NCBI GenBank assembly: GCA_003697065.1
Contig: RFFY01000424.1
Span: forward strand, 1 to 7,159
Length of the DNA stretch: 7,159 nt
DNA from: Actinomyces sp.
GTDB lineage: Bacteria > Actinomycetota > Acidimicrobiia > Acidimicrobiales > Aldehydirespiratoraceae
Direction: 5' to 3'
Below, piece after piece: positions 1 to 5,084 of the stretch. The notes beneath the pieces were generated by a model. The model did no database searches. It was given only the letters and a program-made list of their open reading frames with translations, and had not been told where the DNA came from. The translations under genes and the position numbers were made by a program. Every line of letters starts with the position of its first letter. The first letter of the stretch is position 1.

Positions 1-29
1 ACCTGACCGTGCCCGAGGAGGCCCCGTGA
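1..29 (+). CDS. 3' end of an unidentified upstream gene (partial)
   Basis: The frame starting at base 3 reads Leu-Thr-Val-Pro-Glu-Glu-Ala-Pro and stops at TGA 27-29. That stop shares GTGA with the GTG start of the P450 at 26, the classic four-base overlap of translationally coupled actinobacterial genes. Only eight residues are visible, so no family can be assigned. Small ferredoxins are often encoded directly next to bacterial P450s and would be a plausible identity, but this is context only. The main doubt is whether a reading frame this short is real at all. Confidence 0.4.
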
Positions 30-1312
30 CCGACACCGCCTACCACAAGATCCGTACCGAGGTCCCGCCCCCGCCCGCCGGCTGCCCGGTCGACCACACC
101 TTTTCGCCCTTCGCCGACGACTACCTGGCCGACCCCTACGCCGTGCTGGCCCCCCGGCGGGAGGAGACCCCCGTCTTCTACGCCGAGGAGCTCGGCTACG
201 TCGTCGTCACCCGCATGGAGGACGTCGAGGAGGTCTTCTTGAACCCCGACGTCTACAGCTCCGAGAACGTCCAGGACCCGGTCTTTCCCATCCACCCGGC
301 GGCCGCCGAGATCCTCTCGGCCCCCGACTTCGATCCCGTGGCCGTCATGTCCAACCGTCAGGAACCCGACCACGGCCGCATCCGCAAGTACACCAAGGAG
401 GGCTTCTCCAACCGGCGCCTGCGGATCCTCGAGCCCTACATCGTGCGCCGGGCCCACGAGCTGATCGACGCCATGGTCGACGCCGGGCCGCCCGCCCCCT
501 TCGTCGAGTCCTTCGCCTTTCCCCTGCCGGGCGAGACCATCTTCCGCTTCCTCGGCTTCCCCGAAAGCGACGACGAGAAGCTGCGCGCCTGGTGCGGTGA
601 CCGCCTCGCCTTCTCGTGGGGTAAGCCCGACGAGGCCGAACAGGCCGCCATCGCCGACAAGATGCTGGCCTACTGGCGCTACTGCCGCGAGTTCGTGGCC
701 GCCAAGCACCGCGAGCCCGGCGACGACTTCACCTCCGAACTGCTCGCCGCCCACGACGCCGACCCCGAGGACCTCACCTACCGCGAGGTCGAGTCGATCG
801 TCTACGGCCTGTCCTTCGCCGGCCACGAGCCCGTCACCCTCCTGCTGGGCAACTGCCTGCTGGAACTGCTCCCCCGCCGTGAGGTGTGGGACGCCCTGTG
901 CGCGGATCCCTCCCTCATCCCCCAGGCCATCGAGGAGGTCATCCGCCACGAGTCGCCCCAGATCGGGTGGCGACGCATCACGACCCGGGACACCGTCCTG
1001 GGCGGGGTCGAGATCCCCGCCGGGACCCCGATCTTCCTGAGCCTGGGCGCCGCCAACCACCAGCCCGACCTCTTCCCCGAGCCGGAGACCTACGACCTGC
1101 ACCGGGCCAACGCCCGCAACAACATCTCCTTCGGCAAGGGGATCCACTACTGCCTGGGGGCCAAGATGGCCCGCTTCGAGGCCCGCCTCGTGCTCGAGGC
1201 CCTCACCGAGCGCCTGCCCTCGCTGCGTCTCGTCGAGGATCAGGTGATCGAGCGCTACCCGAACATCAGCTTCCGCGGCCCCCGCGAACTCCTCGTCACC
1301 TGGGACGCCTGA
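26..1312 (+). CDS. Cytochrome P450 (soluble bacterial type)
   Basis: This is a haem-thiolate monooxygenase of 428 residues, the normal length for a soluble bacterial P450, with no N-terminal membrane anchor. It would be cytoplasmic and need a ferredoxin and reductase. The haem-binding loop F369-G-K-G-I-H-Y-C376-L-G fits FxxGxxxCxG, with C376 as the iron ligand. The K-helix ExxR motif is E304-V-I-R307. The I-helix signature is A265-G-H-E268-P269-V-T271: the acidic residue is present but the usual following Thr of the acid-alcohol pair is Pro, with a Thr two residues later. The GTG start at 26 has a purine-rich GAGGAG at 15-20, five bases upstream, and overlaps the stop of a probable upstream gene, suggesting coupled translation. 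The substrate cannot be told from the sequence; CYP family assignment needs alignment. The gene converges on the SnoaL-like gene with 48 bp between stops. Confidence 0.96.
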   Translation: MTDTAYHKIRTEVPPPPAGCPVDHTFSPFADDYLADPYAVLAPRREETPVFYAEELGYVVVTRMEDVEEVFLNPDVYSSENVQDPVFPIHPAAAEILSAPDFDPVAVMSNRQEPDHGRIRKYTKEGFSNRRLRILEPYIVRRAHELIDAMVDAGPPAPFVESFAFPLPGETIFRFLGFPESDDEKLRAWCGDRLAFSWGKPDEAEQAAIADKMLAYWRYCREFVAAKHREPGDDFTSELLAAHDADPEDLTYREVESIVYGLSFAGHEPVTLLLGNCLLELLPRREVWDALCADPSLIPQAIEEVIRHESPQIGWRRITTRDTVLGGVEIPAGTPIFLSLGAANHQPDLFPEPETYDLHRANARNNISFGKGIHYCLGAKMARFEARLVLEALTERLPSLRLVEDQVIERYPNISFRGPRELLVTWDA

Positions 1313-1314
1313 GT

Positions 1315-1332
1315 CCGGGTGGCGGCACCCGG
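1315..1332. terminator. Weak stem-loop between convergent genes
   Basis: CCGGGT (1315-1320) pairs perfectly with ACCCGG (1327-1332) around a six-base GGCGGC loop. It lies immediately after the P450 stop, inside the 48-bp gap before the convergent SnoaL-like stop, so it could end transcription from either side. There is no T-tract, and short GC-rich dyads are frequent by chance in DNA of this composition, so the call is tentative. Confidence 0.3.
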
Positions 1333-1360
1333 TGGCCCGGCGGCGGGACCCGGGCGGTGG

Positions 1361-1756
1361 TCACCCGCGGGACCAGTCCAGTCCGCCCTGGTGCAGGGCC
1401 CACATCTCGACGATCCGACCCCCGACCACCCGGTACTGGGCGATCCAGGTGATGACCAGGGGGGTGGCCGCCGCCAGGCTGCAACCCTGGAGGGTGAGGC
1501 GGACCCACACGGTGTCGCCGTCGACGGTCTGGGCGTCGAAGCGCACCGTCGAGCCCCGTACGGCGGCCAGGGCGTCGCCGAGGCGGGCCGCCAGCTCGGC
1601 GACGGTCAGGGTCTGGGTGCCCTCGGGGGTGTGGCGGGTCGACGGGTCGGCGACGAGCTCGCCGAGGGCGTCGAGGTCACCGTCGATCCAGACCCGCTCC
1701 CAGTAGGCGCGCACCACGCCGGCCGGATCCGCCGGTGTCGTCGTGTCCTCGCTCAT
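1361..1756 (-). CDS. SnoaL-like / NTF2-like fold protein
   Basis: The product is 131 residues, the standard size of a single-domain SnoaL/NTF2-like protein (cone-shaped alpha+beta barrel). Family features are an N-terminal helix with Y18-W19, the Asp-rich helix end W23-I-D25-G-D27-L-D29, then H42-T-P near the pocket, and a C-terminal strand pattern ending R-I-V-E-M-W-A-L-H-Q. Members include polyketide cyclases, ketosteroid-isomerase-like enzymes and many proteins of unknown function; catalysis cannot be assigned here. I chose the ATG at 1756 because GAGGGGG (1769-1763, minus) lies six bases upstream. The frame stays open to an ATG at 1936, but that extension overlaps the transporter gene and is Arg/Gly/Pro-rich shadow sequence. 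The gene follows the MFS gene by 64 bp on the same strand and may be its last operon partner. It faces the P450 tail to tail. Confidence 0.85.
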   Translation of the reverse strand: MSEDTTTPADPAGVVRAYWERVWIDGDLDALGELVADPSTRHTPEGTQTLTVAELAARLGDALAAVRGSTVRFDAQTVDGDTVWVRLTLQGCSLAAATPLVITWIAQYRVVGGRIVEMWALHQGGLDWSRG

Positions 1757-1789
1757 CCGCGACCCCCTCGTCGGCGCCGTGCTCGCCCG

Positions 1790-1816
1790 GACCGGTGCCC
1801 GCCGTGGCGGGTGGTC
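1790..1816 (-). terminator. Possible stem-loop after the MFS gene
   Basis: CCCGC (1798-1802) pairs with GCGGG (1807-1811) around a four-base loop, flanked by a GACC (1790-1793) and GGTC (1813-1816) pair across a three-base bulge. It sits four bases past the MFS stop, in the 64-bp gap before the SnoaL-like gene. No T-run follows. It may be a weak terminator or attenuator that lowers read-through, or a chance dyad. Confidence 0.25.
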
Positions 1817-1820
1817 CGCG

Positions 1821-3059
1821 TCACAGTCTCGCCTCCGCCGAGCGGAACGCGCCACGGCCCCGCCCGGCCGACACCGCCACCACCAGCGCCACCGCCAGGC
1901 CCATGCCGGCGAAGGTCGGCCGCAGCCCGGCGGCATCGGCCACCGCCCCCAGGGGAAGGGCGGCCAGGCCGAAGCCGGTGAAGCTCAACATGAGCAGGGA
2001 CTGGACACGACCGTGGTACTCGACCGGGGCGATCCCGAGGATCAGGCTGTTGTTGAGGGCCTGGAAGGCCGCCGAGGCCGCCCCGATGAGCACCATGACC
2101 CCGACGGCCACCCAGAAGGCCGGGGCGAACCCCAACACGACGAGGAGGAGCCCGAAGGCGCCGGCTGCCGTCACCTGGTAGCGCCACAGGCGCGAGCGGT
2201 GCACGCCGGCGAGAGCGAGGGACGAGGCGACGGCGCCGACGGCGGCCGCCGTGTTGAGGATGCCGAAACCCACCGACCCGGCGCCGAAGATCTCCTCGGC
2301 GTAGGTGGGCAGGAAGGCGACATGGGGAAAGCCGATCAGCACGACGAGGAAGGACAGGACCAACAAGAGCCCGAGGCGCCGGTCGCGACGCACGTGGCGG
2401 ATCCCGTCGGCGAGATCACCCCAGGGGGACCGGCCCGTACGGGCACGTGCGGGTAGGGCCGGCAGGACCAGGGCGGCGGCGACACCCGCGGCGGCGAGGA
2501 CGGTGGCCGTCCAGTAGGCGCCCCCGACCCCGATGGCATCGACGGAGATGAGGGCGCCCGCCACGGCGGGGCCGACGACCCGGGCCGCCTGGAGGCTGGT
2601 CTGGGACAAGAAGACGGCGTTGGTGAGCAGGCGCCGGTCGACGACCTCGGCGATGAAGGCGAGGCGGGCGGGACCGAGCAGGGAGATGAACGCCCCCTGC
2701 ACGACGCTGGCGACGACGAGCATCCAGTAGGCGATCACGTCGGTGGCGATCGCCACGGCGAGACCGGCGGACATGGCCGTCTGCAGGATCCCGGCGGTGG
2801 CGATCACGGCCCGCTTGGGGAAGCGGTCGGCGATGACGCCACCGGCGGGGATGGCGACGATGCTGGAGAGCCCGAAGCCGATCAGCACCCCACCCAGGGC
2901 CGTGTTGGTGCCGGTCAGTTCGAAGGCCAGCCAGGCCCGGGCGATCGCCGCCATCTGCATGGACAGGAAGGTGAAGACGCCCCCCACCAGCAGGGCCCGG
3001 AAGGGACGCACCGACCAGGCGGCGAATCGGGAGAGTTCCTCCGGGACCGGGTCGGGCAC
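1821..3059 (-). CDS. Major facilitator superfamily (MFS) exporter
   Basis: The 412-residue protein is almost wholly hydrophobic, with a segment pattern fitting 12 membrane helices in two halves and a short cytoplasmic loop around residues 205-230 (Arg-rich, following A-L-P-A-R-A-R-T-G-R). MFS motif A is visible between helices 2 and 3 as G73-G-V-I-A-D78-R79-F-P-K-R83; a weakened copy, G-A-V-A-D-A-A-G-L-R, occurs in the C-terminal half. The overall style resembles the MFS_3/EntS-like drug-proton antiporter group that exports siderophores or drugs; that subgroup call is by eye. The GTG start at 3059 is the first possible start after an in-frame TAG at 3071-3069; no strong Shine-Dalgarno is close to it. 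It lies 30 bp downstream of the UPF0016 gene on the same strand, suggesting co-transcription. The substrate is unknown. Confidence 0.92.
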   Translation of the reverse strand: MPDPVPEELSRFAAWSVRPFRALLVGGVFTFLSMQMAAIARAWLAFELTGTNTALGGVLIGFGLSSIVAIPAGGVIADRFPKRAVIATAGILQTAMSAGLAVAIATDVIAYWMLVVASVVQGAFISLLGPARLAFIAEVVDRRLLTNAVFLSQTSLQAARVVGPAVAGALISVDAIGVGGAYWTATVLAAAGVAAALVLPALPARARTGRSPWGDLADGIRHVRRDRRLGLLLVLSFLVVLIGFPHVAFLPTYAEEIFGAGSVGFGILNTAAAVGAVASSLALAGVHRSRLWRYQVTAAGAFGLLLVVLGFAPAFWVAVGVMVLIGAASAAFQALNNSLILGIAPVEYHGRVQSLLMLSFTGFGLAALPLGAVADAAGLRPTFAGMGLAVALVVAVSAGRGRGAFRSAEARL

Positions 3060-3089
3060 CCGACGACGCTAGCGCCGCGCCTCCGCCGC

Positions 3090-3653
3090 TCAGAGATTGG
3101 TGACGATCATCACCACCCCGAAGAGGGCGAACAGCACGGCCGAGGCGGTGCGGGTGCGCTCGATGGGCAGGCGGGCCCCGGCCGCCCGTCCCACCAGCAC
3201 CCCCAGGGTCCCGCTGGCGACGATCCCGGCGGTGGCGCCGATCCACACGAGGACGGGATCGCCGCGGGCGGCGAGGGTGGCGGTCGCCAGCATGGTCTTG
3301 TCGCCCAGCTCGGCGACGAACATGGCGACGGCCACGGTCCGGAACACCGCCAGCGACGACGCCCCCACCGGCCCCGCCCCGTCGGCCTCCCCGTCGGCCT
3401 CGGTCAGGGTCCACACGGCGAAGGCGCAAAACAGCACCCCACCGACGAGCCCGACGGCGCGGGTGGGCAGGGCGGCACCGACCAGGCCGCCGGCGAGCAC
3501 CGACACCAGGTTGGTGGCGGCGTAGGCGCTGATCACCCCGGCCAGGACGGGCCCGAGGCGGTGGCGGGCACCGAAGCCGAGGGCCACGAGCTGGGTCTTG
3601 TCGCCCAACTCGGCGACGAACACGACGACGAGAGCGCCGAGCAGCGACCCCAT
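3090..3653 (-). CDS. UPF0016 / GDT1-TMEM165 family cation transporter
   Basis: This 187-residue inner-membrane protein shows the defining duplicated signature of the UPF0016 family: E15-L-G-D18-K-T20 in the first half and E115-L-G-D118-K-T120 in the second, exactly 100 residues apart. Each half fits three membrane helices, joined by an acidic cytoplasmic linker at about residues 85-97 (E-A-D-G-E-A-D-G). Characterised members (yeast Gdt1, human TMEM165, bacterial and cyanobacterial Mn exporters) exchange Mn2+ or Ca2+ for protons, so Mn/Ca export is the likely role; the metal cannot be read from the sequence. The ATG at 3653 places the first motif in the first helix, as is usual. The ribosome-binding site is weak. 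It is the first gene of the probable run with the MFS gene 30 bp downstream, and is divergent from the vWA gene. I did not recognise a Mn riboswitch upstream. Confidence 0.95.
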   Translation of the reverse strand: MGSLLGALVVVFVAELGDKTQLVALGFGARHRLGPVLAGVISAYAATNLVSVLAGGLVGAALPTRAVGLVGGVLFCAFAVWTLTEADGEADGAGPVGASSLAVFRTVAVAMFVAELGDKTMLATATLAARGDPVLVWIGATAGIVASGTLGVLVGRAAGARLPIERTRTASAVLFALFGVVMIVTNL

Positions 3654-3773
3654 CAGCGGACCGAGCCGCGAGGTGATGCGGGCCGGACGGGCCCGGTGTC
3701 ACGGCGTGATGCGACAGGACATTCGAAGGCGGCGACGGATCTCGCCGTCAGACACCAGCACACGGAGAGCATC
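3654..3773. promoter_or_regulatory. Divergent intergenic region (UPF0016 / vWA)
   Basis: These 120 bp separate the divergent starts of the UPF0016 and vWA genes and must carry promoters for both unless transcription begins inside a neighbouring gene. I cannot point to convincing -35/-10 boxes. A six-base dyad, CGGCGA (3730-3735) and TCGCCG (3742-3747) with a six-base spacer, could be an operator or a 5' leader hairpin of the vWA transcript; TTCGAA at 3722-3727 is a small palindrome beside it. The vWA ribosome-binding site GGAGAG is at 3764-3769. Confidence 0.35.
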
Positions 3774-4613
3774 ATGGCCGATTCCCGACCCCCGTCCACC
3801 CCCGACGGTCCGACCACCCCCGACGCCTCGTCGACCGGCGACGGCGCCGTCACCCACATCCACCTCCTGCTCGACCGGTCGGGGTCGATGGAGGCCATCG
3901 CCCACGAGGTGATCGACGGCTTCGCCGGCTTCCTCGCCGCCCAGCGGGCCGAGGGCGACGACGCCGTCATGACCCTCGTCCAGTTCGACACCGTCGATCC
4001 CTTCGAGATCGTCGCCGACGCCGTCCCCATCGCCGAGATGGTGCCCCTCGACCGCCGCACCTTCGTACCCCGCGGCGGCACCCCCCTCTACGACGCCCTG
4101 GGGCGGCTCCTCGGCAAGGCGACGAGCCGTCAGAAGGCCCGAGCGGCCGCGGGTCTGCCCGCCGAGCACGTCGTGATCGCCATCTACACCGACGGTCTCG
4201 AGAACGCGAGCTGCGAGTACACCCGCCAGCAGGTGTTCGACGCCATCACCCGCCACGAGTCCGAGGACGGCTGGACCATCGTGTACCTGGGGGCCCACCC
4301 CGACGCCATGGCCGAGAGCGAGAGCCTGGGTATCGACGCCGGGCACGCCCTGCGCTACAGCGCCAACGCCGAGGGGACGGCGGTCGCCTTCGCCTCCCTG
4401 AGCACCTCCCTGATCGCCGAACGGCGCGAGGCCCGTGCCGGCCGCCGGCGCGACGCCTTCTTCGACACCGGGGCCGACGCCGAGTCCGACACCGGGACCC
4501 GCAGCGGGACCGGAACCGGGTCCGACGCCGGGTCCGACGCCGAGTCCGACGCCGGGTCCGACACCGACGACCTCAGGAACGGCCGAGACGGGGACGGACG
4601 TGATTCCGGTTGA
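3774..4613 (+). CDS. von Willebrand factor A (vWA) domain protein with acidic repeat tail
   Basis: The 279-residue product is one vWA domain (about residues 28-215) plus a low-complexity tail. The metal-ion-dependent adhesion site is complete: D34-R-S36-G-S38, T103 in G-G-T-P-L-Y-D, and D140 in Y-T-D-G. Such soluble vWA proteins bind a divalent ion and usually mediate protein-protein contacts; the partner is unknown. There is no signal peptide or membrane helix, so it is probably cytoplasmic. Residues 230-265 are nine tetrapeptides of the form (S/A/T)-D-(A/T)-(G/E), coded by a 12-bp tandem repeat, making a very acidic Ser/Asp/Gly tail. I chose ATG 3774 because GGAGAG sits four bases upstream; the frame is open back to 3561 but that part is antisense to the UPF0016 gene and lacks homology-like character. 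The last 41 bp overlap the 3' end of the opposite-strand CHMI gene. Confidence 0.9.
   Translation: MADSRPPSTPDGPTTPDASSTGDGAVTHIHLLLDRSGSMEAIAHEVIDGFAGFLAAQRAEGDDAVMTLVQFDTVDPFEIVADAVPIAEMVPLDRRTFVPRGGTPLYDALGRLLGKATSRQKARAAAGLPAEHVVIAIYTDGLENASCEYTRQQVFDAITRHESEDGWTIVYLGAHPDAMAESESLGIDAGHALRYSANAEGTAVAFASLSTSLIAERREARAGRRRDAFFDTGADAESDTGTRSGTGTGSDAGSDAESDAGSDTDDLRNGRDGDGRDSG
4461..4568 (+). repeat. 12-bp coding tandem repeat (9 units)
   Basis: Nine consecutive 12-bp units fill 4461-4568 in frame with the vWA gene. The best-conserved unit is TCCGACGCCGGG (4521-4532 and 4545-4556), with the GAG-ending variant at 4533-4544. Units at 4497-4508 and 4509-4520 are the most diverged. Because the unit is four codons, gain or loss of copies keeps the frame. 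Translation gives, in order, FDTG, ADAE, SDTG, TRSG, TGTG, SDAG, SDAE, SDAG, SDTD. Confidence 0.9.
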
Positions 4614-4959
4614 CCCGGAAGGCGGGATCGAGCTCGGTCACCTCGCCCGAGATCATGACGGGGAGATCCTCCACGAAGGGGGCGCACAGCTCGTCGACGG
4701 CGTCGACGAGGCGCTCGACGAAGCTCGCCCGGGCCTCGGCCGACCGGCCGGGGCCCACCCGCGCCCACACGGCGACGAAGCCGAAGCGGGGATCGCCGTC
4801 GGCCACCCGGACGTGATCACGACGGGCGGCCCGCGTCCGTAGGCCGTCGAGGGGCGCCAGGCCGTGATCCAGGGCCGCCCGGTGCACGGCGGCGACGAGG
4901 GTGTCGGGGTCGAGATGACCCTCGAGGTTGGCCGAGTACTCGACGACGATGTGGGGCAT
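4573..4959 (-). CDS. 5-carboxymethyl-2-hydroxymuconate isomerase (CHMI) family protein
   Basis: The product is 128 residues; the family (HpaF/HpcD of Escherichia coli, tautomerase superfamily) is about 126. The start M-P-H-I-V-V-E-Y matches the family N-terminus, with Pro2 becoming the catalytic N-terminal proline after Met removal. Other family landmarks are G39-L-R41-T-R43, a G-R-S turn in the middle, and I-S-G-E-V-T-E-L-D-P near the C-terminus. CHMI isomerises 5-carboxymethyl-2-hydroxymuconate in homoprotocatechuate (4-hydroxyphenylacetate) meta-cleavage. No other gene of that pathway is in view, so the true substrate may differ. The ATG at 4959 is fixed by the required Pro2 and by AGGAG at 4969-4965 (minus), five bases upstream. 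The frame stays open far upstream, but as shadow of the antiporter. It lies 125 bp downstream of the antiporter gene on the same strand and its 3' end overlaps the vWA gene by 41 bp. Confidence 0.9.
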   Translation of the reverse strand: MPHIVVEYSANLEGHLDPDTLVAAVHRAALDHGLAPLDGLRTRAARRDHVRVADGDPRFGFVAVWARVGPGRSAEARASFVERLVDAVDELCAPFVEDLPVMISGEVTELDPAFRVNRNHVRPRLGRS

Positions 4960-4964
4960 CGCTG

Positions 4965-4969
4965 CTCCT
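4965..4969 (-). promoter_or_regulatory. CHMI ribosome-binding site inside a variant repeat copy
   Basis: AGGAG on the minus strand, five bases before the ATG at 4959, decides the start. It lies within CCCAGGAG (4972-4965), a one-base variant of the CCCACGAG core repeated six times just upstream. The changed base is what creates the Shine-Dalgarno match. Confidence 0.7.
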
Positions 4970-5073
4970 GGGCTGGGGTGCTGCCGCTCGTGGGTTGCTG
5001 CTCGTGGGTTGCTGCTGCTCGTGGGTTGCTGCTGCTCGTGGGCTGCCGCTCGTGGGGTGCTGCCGCTCGTGGG
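4965..5073 (-). repeat. Non-coding tandem repeat tract upstream of CHMI
   Basis: On the minus strand the core CCCACGAG occurs six times, at plus-strand positions 4987-4994, 5001-5008, 5018-5025, 5035-5042, 5049-5056 and 5066-5073, with a variant CCCAGGAG at 4965-4972. Start-to-start spacings of the six exact cores are 14, 17, 17, 14 and 17; the three-base difference is one GCT/AGC unit in the linker. Neither period is a multiple of three, so the tract is not a repeated peptide. It fills the 125-bp gap between the antiporter stop and the CHMI start. No promoter boxes are recognisable in it. Confidence 0.88.
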
Positions 5074-5084
5074 TTCAGTCCCGG

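Noticed and set aside
1757..1936. N-terminal extension of the SnoaL-like protein to 1936
   Set aside because: It would overlap the MFS gene by 116 bp and adds a low-complexity basic segment not seen in this fold; ATG 1756 has a good ribosome-binding site.
1743..2456. 237-residue plus-strand open frame opposite the MFS gene
   Set aside because: Composition is Gly/His/Glu/Arg-rich without domain features; it is antisense shadow of a clear MFS protein.
2416..3702. 428-residue minus-strand open frame across the MFS and UPF0016 genes
   Set aside because: Its translation is Arg/Pro/Gly-rich with no domain character and it overlaps two well-supported membrane protein genes; it is a high-GC shadow frame.
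3561..3773. N-terminal extension of the vWA protein to 3561
   Set aside because: It is antisense to the start of the UPF0016 gene and crosses the intergenic region; ATG 3774 has GGAGAG at a good distance.
3654..3773. Mn-sensing yybP-ykoY riboswitch upstream of the UPF0016 gene
   Set aside because: UPF0016 genes can carry one, but I could not find its conserved loop sequences in the correct order and strand.
4461..4568. Direct repeats as a replication origin iteron cluster
   Set aside because: The units are exactly four codons, in frame, and give a regular acidic peptide; no replication gene is nearby.
4965..5073. CRISPR array
   Set aside because: The core is only 8 bp with linkers of 6-9 bases that are themselves repetitive; there are no unique spacers of normal length and no cas genes.
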